From: Mesomycoplasma hyopneumoniae J
GTDB taxonomy: Bacteria; Bacillota_I; Bacilli_A; Mycoplasmatales; Metamycoplasmataceae
NCBI RefSeq assembly: GCF_000008205.1
Contig: NC_007295.1
Location: forward strand, 744,001 to 808,000
Length of the DNA: 64,000 bases
Direction: 5' to 3'
The translations under genes were made by a program, and so were the position numbers. The first letter of the stretch is position 1; each line of letters starts with the position of its first letter. Positions 1 through 9,843 of the stretch are shown here, piece after piece. The notes below the pieces were generated by a model. The model did not search any database. It had not been told where the DNA came from and worked only from the letters and a program-made list of their open reading frames with translations.

Positions 1-508
1 AATCGAGCTGATAAACTGGCTTTCCTGCTTTTAAAAAATACAAAAGTTGCGTAAATCCTTTGAGTTGACCGGACTTAGCAACTAAAACATTTTTATAAAT
101 TGCCTCCGCTAATTGGTTCTGTTTTAGAAGTGTTGACATCCCATATCAAACAACAGCAGCTACAAGAGCGGCCTCGCCACGGTTGTCTTTGGCAAAACCA
201 AAACCGATTCCAATTGCAAAAATTATCGCTAGATTATCAAAAACTATTCCGCCTGGGGTTGAAATCAGCCTTCCCCAAAATTTTTGCGTCTCGGATATTC
301 CAATTGATCCATTTGCTAAAGGATCCTGAATTAGTGCACCAATTCGTAATAAAAGTGCCGCAATCGGTAAAACGGCAATTGGGAACATTAGTGATCTACC
401 AAGCCGCTGTAATTGATTCAAAATTCGGTTAAAAATCGAATTTTGACTATAATTTTCGGCCTTTTTTGGCCGAAAAAACTTTATTTTTTTTACAAATCCT
501 ACTGACAT
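1..508 (-). CDS. PTS sugar permease, EIIC domain (partial, C-terminus beyond window)
   Basis: Membrane EIIC domain of a glucose/N-acetylglucosamine-family PTS permease, which moves sugar across the membrane while it is phosphorylated. The N-terminus is basic, followed by a typical EIIC stretch with LQRLGRSLMFPIAVLPIAAL at residues 30-50 and the GFGFAKDN loop with GEAALVAAVV near residues 105-120. The frame stays open to base 1 with a TGA codon read as Trp at 146-148, so the rest lies outside. I chose ATG at 508; an in-frame TTG at 541 would overlap nagB. It begins 23 nt after nagB in the same direction, which favours N-acetylglucosamine or glucosamine as substrate, but that is inferred from context. 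Any EIIB domain is not visible here. Confidence 0.85.
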
Positions 509-531
509 TATAACTAGTTTTTCTAAATTTT

Positions 532-1296
532 TTAATACCAAATTGCACTTTTTAAAGTTTTTTCTGATAATTTTGATGCTGCCTTTTTATCTAAAATGAA
601 AGTGCAATTTGGATGTAATTGTAAAAAAGAAGCACTAATTTCTGTATTAGGCTCATCTTCTAACATTGATTTTGTCACATCGGCCTTATGAGAGCCAAAA
701 GAGATCATAATAGCTTTTTTTGTATATTTTAAAATTGTTTGAATTCCCATTGTAATTGCTTGTTTAGGACATTGATCAAAACTGGAAAATTTACCTTTTC
801 TAACCATATCCTCAATTGTTTCAGGGGTTAAATTTGTCACATGTGTTTTAGAATTAAATGGAGTTTTAGGTTCGTTATAGGCCATATGACCGTTAATTCC
901 AATGCTTATATATTGCAAATCAATTGGTTTTTTCGCTATTTTTTCCTCATAAAGTCTAGCTTCTTTTTCAGGATTTAGAGCTTTAGAATCTGGAATATTT
1001 ATTTGTGAAGTTGGAATATTGACAAAGTCAAATAAATTGGTTTTCATCTGTTTTATAAAAGCTTCTGAATGATTTTTGTCAATTCCGACAAATTCATCAA
1101 GGTTAAAAGTTGTAATTTTTTCCCAAGAAGTCCCGTTCTCTTTGCGATCTTTTACTAAAAGTTTATAAGTCTCAACTGGCGAGATTCCGGTTGCAAAACC
1201 TAGGACTGAATCTGGCTTTGTTCTAATTTGGTCGATAAAAAGATTTGCACAATATTTGTGCAAATCGCTTAATTTTTCAAAAATTAATATCTTCAT
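532..1296 (-). CDS. nagB: Glucosamine-6-phosphate deaminase
   Basis: Converts glucosamine-6-phosphate to fructose-6-phosphate and ammonia, feeding amino sugars into glycolysis. The 254-aa product has the usual NagB length and the family signature SIGINGHMAYNEP (residues about 131-143), plus the N-terminal GFATGISPVETY phosphate-binding loop and LDEFVGI. ATG at 1296 is preceded by an AAGGA ribosome binding site. It sits directly upstream of the PTS EIIC gene in the same direction, a probable two-gene unit for amino-sugar use. The upstream 367 bp separate it from divergent rpsD. Confidence 0.95.
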   Translation of the reverse strand: MKILIFEKLSDLHKYCANLFIDQIRTKPDSVLGFATGISPVETYKLLVKDRKENGTSWEKITTFNLDEFVGIDKNHSEAFIKQMKTNLFDFVNIPTSQINIPDSKALNPEKEARLYEEKIAKKPIDLQYISIGINGHMAYNEPKTPFNSKTHVTNLTPETIEDMVRKGKFSSFDQCPKQAITMGIQTILKYTKKAIMISFGSHKADVTKSMLEDEPNTEISASFLQLHPNCTFILDKKAASKLSEKTLKSAIWY

Positions 1297-1663
1297 TTTG
1301 TCCTTTTTAATCTAAAATAGTAATAATTGAAATTTTATCACGCATAAAATAAAAAATAGTAAAAAAAGCGAAAAAATTTTTTTATATTGCAATTTTTAAA
1401 TATTTGTGATATAAATAATGAAACACTATACCGGAAGCATTAAATTTTTCGCTTTTTTTCTTTTTTTAAATTTAAAAATGAGTTATAATATAAAAGCATT
1501 TTTAAATTAACAGCATTAAATAGTTTTAGATAAAATTCAAAATTTGTTAAGATTTGCGAGTAGTTAGCTGTAAATGAAAGCATTAGATTTTGAATCAATT
1601 TAGAATCTATTTAGTTTTCTCTTTTTAGTCTAAAAATGCGAATTTAAAATTAAAAGGAGAAAA
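1297..1663. promoter_or_regulatory. Divergent intergenic region and rpsD leader
   Basis: This 367-bp gene-free region lies between nagB (leftward) and rpsD (rightward). A clear TATAAT at 1484-1489 gives an rpsD transcript with a leader of roughly 165 nt, long for this compact genome. The leader holds an imperfect inverted repeat around 1585-1612 (TAGATTTTGAATC and AGAATCTA halves). A wider imperfect repeat pairs 1361-1379 with 1442-1460 (AGCG/CGCT flanked by A and T runs). Ribosomal protein S4 autoregulates through its own leader in several bacteria, so a structured leader would make sense, but nothing here proves it. Confidence 0.45.
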
Positions 1664-2281
1664 ATGTCACGTTATACTGGCTCTATTTTTAGAAAATCAC
1701 GGCGTCTTGGTTTTTCTATTCTTGAAACAGGAAAAGAATTTGCTAAAGGAAAACAAAGACGATATGCTCCTGGTCTTCATGGTCTAAGACGTTCAAAACC
1801 TTCCGATTATGGGGTCCATCTTCGCGAAAAACAAAAAGTACGTTTTATGTATGGGCTCAGCGAAAAACAATTTCGCAATACTTATCGAAAGGCAACTAAA
1901 AAAACCGGAATTGCTGGAACATTGTTTTTACAAGCGCTCGAATCACGACTAGATAATTCAGTTTATCGTGCTGGTTTTGCTGAAACTCGGCGTCAAGCAC
2001 GTCAACTTGTAAATCACGGTCATTTTTTAGTAAACAACAAAAAAGTAGACATCCCTTCATTTCAGTTAAAACAGGGGGATATTTTCGAACTTACAACCCG
2101 GAAAGACGGAAAAATTAGAAAAAATCAACAAATTTTAACCTCTTTGGAAACAAGAACGCCAGCCGCATGACTTGAAGTTGACAAAGATAATTTCAAGGTT
2201 GTTTTTAACCGTATGCCGGAACGATCAGAATTAAACCAGGAAATTAAGGAATCCTTAATCGTTGAGTTCTATAGTAAATAA
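1664..2281 (+). CDS. rpsD: 30S ribosomal protein S4
   Basis: Primary 16S rRNA-binding protein that starts assembly of the 30S body; in other bacteria it also represses its own operon. The 205-aa product begins [16 protein letters not shown] and carries the S4 RNA-binding domain at about residues 99-160 ([18 protein letters not shown], then [16 protein letters not shown]). A TGA codon at 2168-2170 is read as Trp; without it the protein would lose its last 37 residues. An AAAAGGAG ribosome binding site lies just before ATG. It is transcribed alone, with a hairpin terminator downstream at 2308-2360. Confidence 0.97.
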
Positions 2282-2307
2282 TCAATTTTTTAATTCTAAT
2301 TAGTATT

Positions 2308-2360
2308 TTTAGAAAAAAATCCAGAAATAATTTTTAAATGTTTTTGGATTTTTTTCTAAA
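2308..2360 (+). terminator. Hairpin terminator after rpsD
   Basis: A perfect 16-bp inverted repeat pairs 2308-2323 with 2345-2360 around a 21-nt loop. Its core is AATCCA/TGGATT flanked by A and T runs, giving a T-rich 3' arm. It ends just before the rpiB promoter. Confidence 0.75.
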
Positions 2361-2371
2361 TGTGATATAAT
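2361..2371 (+). promoter_or_regulatory. Extended -10 promoter of rpiB-mutM
   Basis: TGTGATATAAT is a TRTGN extended -10 element followed by TATAAT (2366-2371). It lies about 24 nt upstream of the rpiB ATG, which has a GGAG ribosome binding site. The same TRTGN-TATAAT form recurs upstream of the GH13 gene, 5S rRNA and tRNA-Gly in this window. Confidence 0.7.
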
Positions 2372-2394
2372 TTAGGTGAAATTCTAGGAGAAAA

Positions 2395-2829
2395 ATGCCT
2401 AAAAAATTTGCTATTACTTCAGATCATGCTGGTTTTAAAAGAAAAGAAGAAATTATTGAGTATTTAAAAAACCAAGGTTTTGAAGTAAATGATCTTGGCC
2501 CAAAAAATGAGGAATCAGTTTCATATGCTGTTTATGGTAATAAACTAGCAAATTTTTTGCTAGAAAATCCTGAGCAAATTGGGATTGCTATTTGTGGAAC
2601 AGGATTAGGAATGTCTTATGCCTTAAACCGATTTAAAAAAATTCGAGCTGCGCGAGTTACATGTGAAAATGATGCTTATCTTGCAAAATTACATAATAAT
2701 GCAAATGTGATTGCACTTTCTGGCCGTTTTAATTCAAAAGATGAATCAATTTCTTTTATTAAAAAATTTTTAGAAACCGAATACGAAGGTGGCCGTCATC
2801 AAGAAAGAATTGATGAACTTGATAAATAA
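2395..2829 (+). CDS. rpiB: Ribose-5-phosphate isomerase B
   Basis: Interconverts ribose-5-phosphate and ribulose-5-phosphate in the non-oxidative pentose phosphate pathway, supplying ribose for nucleotides. The 144-aa length and motifs match the RpiB/LacAB family: ITSDHAGF at residues 7-14, the CGTG substrate loop with catalytic Cys (AICGTGLGMS, about residues 65-74) and NDAYLAKLHNNANVIALSGR near residues 92-111. The stop codon overlaps the mutM start (TAATG), so the two genes are translationally coupled. RpiB is hard to separate from LacAB by sequence alone, but no tagatose pathway genes are nearby. Confidence 0.92.
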   Translation: MPKKFAITSDHAGFKRKEEIIEYLKNQGFEVNDLGPKNEESVSYAVYGNKLANFLLENPEQIGIAICGTGLGMSYALNRFKKIRAARVTCENDAYLAKLHNNANVIALSGRFNSKDESISFIKKFLETEYEGGRHQERIDELDK

Positions 2830-3656
2830 TGCCAGAATTACCAGAAGTTGTCACGGTTGTAAACGCCTTAAAAACCGAGGTAATTGGTAAAAAAATTAAA
2901 AATGTTTTGGCCCGTGATAGTAATTTTATCAAGGAAATTAATTTTTTTGATTTTCAAAAATCCATTGTAAATGCGACTATTATTGACATCCAAAATCGGG
3001 CTAAACATATATTAATTTTTCTTGACAACCGAAAAGTTATCTTATCACATCTAAGAATGAATGGGAAATATTTTACATATAAATCGCCTCAATGAGGAAA
3101 GTATGACTATATTTCCTTTGTTTTTTCTGATAATAGCGTCCTAAATTACAACGATAGTCGTAAGTTTGGAACTTTTATGATTCGGGATGTGGAATTATTA
3201 TTTAAAACTAAACCACTTAAAGATTTGGCGCCTGAACCTTTTTTTATTAAGGTTGATGATTTTTATCAAAAAATCAGAAAATCAACACGCTCGATTAAGG
3301 CAATTTTGCTTGATCAAAAAATTATTAGTGGACTAGGGAATATTTATGCTGATGAAGTTTGTTTTGCAACAAAAATTTTCCCGGGAAAAACTGCAAAATT
3401 GATTTCTCGAAAAGAGGCAGAATTAATAATTTACTTTAGCAAAAAAATTCTACAACAATCAATTAAACTTGGCGGTTCAAGCATCAGTTCTTATACATCT
3501 TTGAATGCAAAAGAGGGAAAATTTCAAAATTTTTTAAAGGTTCATACAAAACAAAATTTTCCTTGCTCAAATTGCCAAACTAAAATTTTAAAAACAGTTA
3601 TTGCTGGTAGGGGAACATATTTTTGCCCTTTTTGTCAAAAATTAGACAATTTTTAA
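2829..3656 (+). CDS. mutM: Formamidopyrimidine-DNA glycosylase
   Basis: Base-excision repair enzyme that removes 8-oxoguanine and related lesions and nicks the abasic site. The product (275 aa) starts MPELPEV, with the catalytic Pro/Glu N-terminus exposed after Met removal. It ends in the expected four-Cys zinc finger: CSNC near residue 245, then CPFC. The helix-two-turn-helix part contains LDQKIISGLGNIYADEV. A TGA codon at 3093-3095 is read as Trp. It overlaps the rpiB stop by one base. Oxidative damage repair is relevant because GlpO, encoded in this window, makes hydrogen peroxide. Confidence 0.95.
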
Positions 3657-3790
3657 GTTAAAATACTATTTTTGAAGTGTTTTTTAGTAATAAATTTATA
3701 ATTTTTATGGCTTAAAAGCCAGTGAAACGCGCAAAAAACCCTATAATTAAGTTTTTTTAGTTTACATTATTTATTATAAAATTTTTTATT

Positions 3791-4438
3791 TCAAAAATTA
3801 GTAAAAACATTAACTAAATAAACAAAATCATTGAATTTTTCAGTTTCCAAATTAAAAAATTCAATGATTTTTTCAGGAGAAATTCCTAAATTAATATATA
3901 AACAGACATAATCAAAATAAGGATTATTTAGTCTAACCCACTCAAAATCTAGTAGAAAAACGTGTTTATCTGAGGTAATAATATTTTTAAATTGTAAATC
4001 GTTATGAGAAATTACAAGTTGATCAAATTGGTATTTCTGCACTAATTTTATATATTTTTTATCTATTATTTCACTAACGTTTCAGTCAAATTTAGCAATC
4101 TTCTCATTTTTTTGCATATGAAATTCCAAGACTGCAAAAAATAGTTTCTGCAGATTAGTTTCTAAATTTTTAGGGCTTAAAATTTCGCCCTCTATCCATT
4201 TCTTAATAAAATTACCTTTGGTGTAAAAGAAAAAATTAGGATTATTTCTGATGAAATTCTCCTCATTTTTTCAATTTACAAAATTGTTAATAGCAATTCG
4301 AATTTGAACTTTATGATTCTTAAAAAAACCTAGAAAACTGCAGTTATGATAGCCACAAGAAATCAGTTGGTAATTTGTCAATTTTTGCCTTATATTTTTT
4401 GGAAAAACATCGAAATTTATAGTTTTTTTTCAATTCAT
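3791..4438 (-). CDS. Choline/aminoglycoside-kinase-fold phosphotransferase (LicA-like)
   Basis: A 215-aa small-molecule kinase of the choline kinase/APH fold. The catalytic loop is clear: ISHNDLQFKNII (about residues 143-154) contains the HxDxxxxN Brenner motif, and LLDFEWV about 13 residues later supplies the metal-binding aspartate. The N-lobe is short and divergent. Two TGA codons are read as Trp near the N-terminus and one in the middle. LicA-type proteins phosphorylate choline or related alcohols for lipid or glycan decoration, but the substrate here is unknown. It lies last in a leftward series, 26 nt after the MnuA-like gene. The convergent gap to mutM (3657-3790) shows no convincing terminator. 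Confidence 0.7.
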
Positions 4439-4464
4439 TAGTCATTAAAAAATAAAAAAAATTT

Positions 4465-5598
4465 TTAATTCTGACTGTTTTGGCCTAATTCAAGATCAAA
4501 ATAAACCATTGTATGATCGGAAATTCCTTTAATTCTGTTTATTTCCCCTAATTGATTAATTTTATAATTCATTGAGCGACCATCTTTTTTCCGAAGCTCA
4601 TCATATTTTTCTACATTAGCAATATTTTTTTTAAAAATTGAAAAAATATCAAATTTTTGCCCGTTATTTGCGACAAGATTGCCTTTATAAAAAATTTTAT
4701 CATAGGAATTTGAATATTTGCCAAAAGTATTTGAAAGTGAAGTTTTTTCTTCTTTATCAAGCAATGATCTATAGGAATTTAGTGTTGATTTAAACAACTT
4801 TTCAGAATTTTCGGCACGGATATTTGTATCAGCCATAAAAATTATTTCTTTGTTTTCGCCGTCTTTTTTATCAATTTCAACTAATAAATTTATCAAATCA
4901 CGAGCTTCTGCGGCTTCTTGAGAACCTTGTGATGTTTCCTTATCCTGAATTTCCCCACGATTTTTTTGCACTCCTGGAGCATCAAAATGACCAATTACAA
5001 AAGTAAAATCCTCTTTCCTTTCTGTTTTAGTATTAAATTTAACGGCTGCAAGCGGTCTGGCTCATTCTAATTTAACACCTTTTTGGATCAAATAAGGATT
5101 TGATGGACTGGCAAAATTAGCTATTTCTAAAAGTGAAGACTTATATAAAAATGTATATTTTTCCTTCTGATTTACCTTGCCCTCTTCGGCAGTGGTTATT
5201 TCTTTCCAAGCGGCATTAGGATTTAGCGTATTTAATTCCTTAACAATATCAGATCCATCGCCGGTCTGCGTTATCTCCGCTAAGCCAACTAGATCCAGCT
5301 TTGTAGAGTTTATTACCTGCGAAATTGCATATGTTTTTGCTGTATTTGTTTTTGAGGATTTATTTGAATAATTTAAAACATTTCAAAAGCCAATTCGAAT
5401 AGAATTTTTTTTATGATCTGGAACTAAATTAGTATTTTCTAAATTACTTGTTGAATTTAATTTTTCAGTTTGATTAAGGGCAGCTGTTGTTGAATTTGAT
5501 TTATTTGTTGATGTTTGATAAATTAAATAAGCTCCGAGTCCGGTGGCTAAAGAACCTAAAAAGATGGAGGAAAAAAGAAATAATTTTTTAATTTTCAT
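4465..5598 (-). CDS. Membrane-anchored nuclease, endonuclease/exonuclease/phosphatase family (MnuA-like)
   Basis: Probable surface nuclease that degrades host DNA to feed nucleotide salvage; mycoplasmas cannot make purines or pyrimidines. The 377-aa product has an N-terminal hydrophobic anchor (residues 7-27, no lipobox Cys) and then the EEP fold: RIGFWNVLNYSN near residue 70, GLAEITQTGD with the metal-binding Glu, a FVIGHFDAPG segment, FMADTNIR (D-N pair) and a terminal GISDHTMVYFDL with the catalytic SDH. Several TGA codons are read as Trp. It resembles the MnuA nuclease of other mycoplasmas in architecture. Nucleoside uptake and thymidine kinase elsewhere in the window would complete the salvage route. 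Confidence 0.85.
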
Positions 5599-5619
5599 AT
5601 TTACATTAATACTATTTTT

Positions 5620-6504
5620 TTAATATTTACTAGCTAATTCAGTTAGATTTTCGTATACTTTTTTTAATTCAAGTTCGTTTAAAATTTTCACTAATAATGG
5701 ACTAATTTTGATGTCTAATTTCTGGAAAATATCAAAATCAAAATTAGCCTTATCATTTAATTTAATAAAATTTTTAAAAAATAATAACTGTTTTATTTTT
5801 TGATTAATTTGATTTGCGATTTTTTGATTAATTTTATCAAGATTTAATAAAATATTATCTAAATTTTTGTATTTTTCTAGTAATTTTATCGCTGTTTTTT
5901 TGCCTAGGCCCTCAATTACCTTAATATTATCAGAAACATCCCCTGCTAAAACCTTAAAATCAATCACTTGAGAGGGCGAAAAACCGTATGATTCATAAAA
6001 ATTTTCCTGTGTATTAATATTTATGAAATTATTTTTAATTTTTGTAATAACTTTAGTTTTTTTATCAACTAATTGTAGTAAATCTTGATCTGCACTAAAT
6101 ATGAGTATTTCTGCTTCATTATCTTTTTTCTGAATCTTTTTTTTTAGCGATGCTATTAGATCATCGGCTTCAAAATCTTGATGTTCTGATCATAAAAAGT
6201 TCGCTAAACTAAGTATTTTTTTAATTTGATCCATTTGAAAAAAAAGTGAATCAGGAGGTTTTATTCGCCCTTTTTTATAATCCGGATACATTTGATGGCG
6301 CGGGGTTTTCGCGCCAAAATCAAAAGCAAAATAAACATTATCAGGTCTAAGAAGCTTTAATAATTTAAAAACAGAACTAAAAAAAATATGAACTGCAAAG
6401 GTCATTTCCCCTTTTGAATTAATAAGGCGATTACCATGAAATCCACCAAAAAATGATTTAAAGGTTAATCATGTTCCATCAATTAATAATATTTTTCTAG
6501 CCAT
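5620..6504 (-). CDS. 5'-3' exonuclease (PolA N-terminal type, stand-alone)
   Basis: Flap/5'-3' exonuclease corresponding to the N-terminal domain of DNA polymerase I, without the polymerase domain; this is common in mollicutes. It removes RNA primers and flaps during lagging-strand synthesis. The 294-aa product starts MARKILLIDGTW. It contains FAFDFGAKTPRHQMYPDYKK with conserved Asp and Arg residues, FEADDLIASL (metal-binding DD) and FSADQDLLQLV. The helix-hairpin-helix stretch VSDNIKVIEGLGKKTAIKLL follows. ATG at 6504 starts 2 nt after the dnaE stop, so it is co-transcribed with dnaE. The start and several interior TGA codons agree with one continuous frame. Confidence 0.9.
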
Positions 6505-6506
6505 AG

Positions 6507-9452
6507 TTAGCAATTTTTTGGACTTCCTTTTAAATAGAATTTGCCTGGTTTTGAAAAAAACACTATAAATTCATAGTGTTTTTTTGTCTCAAGCAATAAA
6601 TAATCTGGGTTTTTAGTAAAGATTTTGATCTCATTTTCATCATCGGCTAAAATCACCATAAAATATTCGCTATTAGCTTTTCTTAATCTTATTACATTTT
6701 TTAGCTCTAAAATTAGCCGATATTCATTCCCAATTCTTAAGTCTTTTAGTCTGATTTGATTAGTGAATAAGTAATTATTTTGGTCATCAACAAACGACAT
6801 TCCAAGATATTTTACCTCATTTTCATAATTTTTTTCTTGATTATAAGGAATTTTTTCTAAAAATTCTAAATCCAAACCAAAATTATCTGTTGTAAGAACT
6901 AAATTTCCGTCTTTATCATTAAGCACAAAACTAGCATGATTCCAAAGTAGCTCAAAATTATGAGCTAATGTCTCCTGATTGCCAAAATCGCTAAGAGTAT
7001 TTGCAAAAATCAATTTTTCAATTGCCACTTTTGAAAAATTGACTAATTTCATTCTTTTAATGAAATCTAAAAAATTTTTATATATCCCATTTTTTGATCT
7101 TTCATCAATAATTGTTTTAATCGCAATCGTTCCAAGGCCTTTAACCATTAAAAGTGGAAGAAAAATTGTGTTTTTCCCTTTATCAAAAACAGCATTTTCT
7201 GTTGAAAAATTAATATTTGGCCTATGAATTTTAAAACCAAAATTTCTCGCTTCACCAACATATTTTTTAATTTTTGCCTGCGCGCCGTTTTCATTTGAAA
7301 TCAACTCAACAAAAAAATAAGCAGGATACTTGGCTTTTAAATAAGCCATTTTATAAGCTAAAGTTGCATAAGCTACCGCATGCGCCTTGTTAAATCCATA
7401 GTCAGAAAATTTATAAATTAAATTATAAATATCTTCAACCAATTTAGGTTCATATCCTAAATTAGTCCCGTTTTTAATGAAATTTTCCTTAATTTTATCT
7501 AGTTTTGTCTCATCTTTTTTCGAAATTGCAACCCGGATTATATCTGCTTGTTCGAGGTTAAAACCAGCTACAACCTGACAGATCTGCATAATTTGTTCTT
7601 GATAAATAATTACACCAAAAGTTGATTCGACAATTTTATCATATTCAGGAAATATTTTCTCTCAATTATTTCTCTCCTTATTTTTTGCATAAGTAGGAAT
7701 TTGCTGAATTGGGCCAGGACGAAAAAGCGAAATTATCGCAATTATGTCATTAATTGAACTAACCCCAATTTTTTTAATGCTTGCGGTCATTCCCGGTGAT
7801 TCTAATTGAAAAATCCCACTTGTTTTCCCTTGGGATAGTAAATTATTTGTTGAATTTTCACTAATTGGTAGCTGATTAAAAGTGATTTTATGCCCATCTG
7901 AATTAATTTTCGCTAGAATATTAGCTACTATTGTTAAATTTTTCAGCCCTAATAAATCAATTTTTAGAAGGGAAAAATCCTCAATAAATTCTGCAGCATA
8001 CTGAATTTGATTTAAATTTTCCTTAGAATTATGAACAGGCACTAATTTTGTAATTGGAATTTTTGATAAGACTATTCCGGCTGCATGAGTTGAGGACTGT
8101 CGCGGCATTCCTTCTAAAAAAGCGCTGATTTTATAGATCTTTTTATAAATTTCGCTATTATTTTCGGCCTTAAAATTATCACCTTTTTCAATTAATCTTC
8201 GAAATTCTGAGGATTTTTGGTCATATAATTGGGATAAATTTGCATTGTTCGGAATTAATTTTGCATTTTTGTTTATTTGGATTTCGGGAATTCCAAAGGT
8301 TTTTGAAATATCACGAAAAACACTTTTAGCTGCTAAAGTGGAAAAAGTAATAATTGTCGCGCAATGGTCAGGCCCGTATTTTTCAAATAAATAATCAATA
8401 ACCTCTTGACGTCTTGTATCCTGAATGTCAATATCGATATCGGGCATCGTAATCCGTTGCGGATTTAGAAATCTTTCAAAAATTAAGTCGTATTTTAAAG
8501 GGTTTACAGAAGTAATTTCAAGTAGATAGGCGACTAAAGAACCCGAAGCAGACCCACGACCTGGCCCAATCAGGATTTCATTTTTCCTGGCCCATTTTAG
8601 AAAATCTCAAATTATCAGAAAATAATTAGTAAATTTTAGTTTGCAAATTGTTTCATATTCATATTGCAAACGCGCTTTCCATTTATAATTTGACAGTTCA
8701 ATTCTGCGGTTTTGAACCGCTTCCTTAAGGATTTTTTTTAATAAAAGATCGGATTCAAGTCCATTTTTGTGGTCTAAGTCAGGAAGATTAAAATCAATTT
8801 TGGGAAATTGAATTTGAATATTTTCGACAAGATAATTGGTTCTTTTAATGATAATAGGATCAATTTCTTGTTCTCATTTATTAAAGTCAAAAAATTTGGT
8901 ACTTGAATCTAAAGTTGTACCTTTAATTTTTGAAAGTGCTTCAAGGTAAATTTTCTCCTCTGCAAAAAGTAAATTTCGCTCTTGAAGATAAACAGCATTT
9001 TCAATTTTAGGATTGTTTTCAACAATATAATAATTTTTAAGTTGATTTTCGCCAAAAAGTTTGCCTAATTGTTCTTTTTTTTGAGCATAAAACCCTTTTT
9101 TGGGGTGATCAACTATAATTATATCATCTTTTTCTGCAAGATCTGTTAAAAAAAGGTCTTTTTTTTTTGTTTTTTTTGAGGAAAATTCCGAAAGAATAAC
9201 ATATCCTGAATAATTTTTGGCTAGCAAAATAAAATTGAAATTTTCAATTTCAATTTCAAGTCCAATTACCGGATTTATCTTGTTTTGCTTACATAATTTA
9301 TAAAATTTTGGTACCCCAAACATTGAATTTAAATCCGTTATTACCAAAGTTTTTAAATTATTTTCAAGCGCAAATTTTATCAAAGAGTCTAATTTGATCG
9401 TTGATGATAAAAATGTGTATTCAGTTCTTGTATGTAAATTAATTAATTGCAT
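6507..9452 (-). CDS. dnaE: DNA polymerase III alpha subunit (DnaE type)
   Basis: Replicative-type DNA polymerase; in genomes that also have PolC it usually extends primers on the lagging strand. The product is 981 aa, slightly short for DnaE. It opens with the PHP domain (LINLHTRTEYTFLSS). The palm motif PDIDIDIQD at residues 337-345 carries two catalytic aspartates, followed by RQSSTHAAGIVLS and LFRPGPIQQIPTYAKNK. The helix-hairpin-helix part lies near residues 780-800 and a C-terminal OB-like region follows. The whole frame is continuous with TGA as Trp. The ATG lies 17 nt past a strong hairpin, so it may depend on read-through or a promoter inside rbfA. Confidence 0.93.
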
Positions 9453-9469
9453 ATCTTTGGTTAAATATT

Positions 9470-9510
9470 AAAAGTAAAAAAAGCGTTTTTTATGTGCTTT
9501 TTTTACTTTT
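9470..9510 (-). terminator. Hairpin at the rbfA stop codon, upstream of dnaE
   Basis: A perfect 15-bp inverted repeat pairs 9470-9484 with 9496-9510 around an 11-nt loop. The core AGC/GCT is flanked by seven A/T pairs on one side. The right arm contains the rbfA stop codon (9503-9505), so ribosomes finishing rbfA would disrupt the hairpin. It could end the rimP-rbfA operon on the minus strand. Confidence 0.65.
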
Positions 9511-9832
9511 CTTTTTGAATTTCACTAAATATTTTATCAATTTTTTCTACTCTTTCTACAACTGGATCTAGTAAAAAATGGAGTTGTGGAACTTTAAAAC
9601 CTTCAAGGAGATTGCCAAATTTAAGCCTAATAAATTTTTCCGCTTTGATAATTTTAGCTAAATTTTTTCTTTGACTAAACTGAAACTCTAAATAAACAAA
9701 AAGATGGGAATTATCTGCTGAAAGTCGAACTCAATTAACAGAAACCGGCATCCTTTCTAGAAAATATGTCTCGATTACTTTTGAAATAATTTGAAAGTAA
9801 TAATTTTGTTTTTTCTCGTGACTAACAGACAT
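9503..9832 (-). CDS. rbfA: Ribosome-binding factor A
   Basis: Late 30S maturation factor that binds the 5' end region of 16S rRNA. The 109-aa product has the single KH-like RbfA domain. It starts MSVSHEKKQNYYFQII, continues with VSVNWVRLSADNSHLFVYLEF (TGA as Trp) and ends with the typical LKFGNLLEGFKVPQLHFLLDP, corresponding to the family's L(R)hPxLxFxxD motif. It follows infB after an 11-nt gap in the rimP-nusA-ylxR-infB-rbfA order conserved across bacteria. The gene is hidden from standard-code ORF searches by its internal TGA. Confidence 0.9.
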
Positions 9833-9843
9833 TCTCTTCCTTT

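Noticed and set aside
100..432. 110-aa plus-strand reading frame over the EIIC gene
   Set aside because: Antisense to a clear PTS EIIC gene; no family features and no ribosome binding site.
1361..1460. Wide inverted repeat in the nagB-rpsD gap as a riboswitch
   Set aside because: The arms are mostly A and T runs around AGCG/CGCT; no known riboswitch core is visible, so only a generic leader is annotated.
3709..3720. Short palindrome GGCTTAAAAGCC between mutM and the LicA-like gene
   Set aside because: Five-pair stem with no T run; too weak to call a terminator.
5177..5371. Plus-strand frame opposite the MnuA-like gene
   Set aside because: Shadow of the nuclease coding sequence on the other strand.
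6507..9452. Possible split dnaE
   Set aside because: The pieces share one phase and are joined by TGA codons, so the gene is intact.
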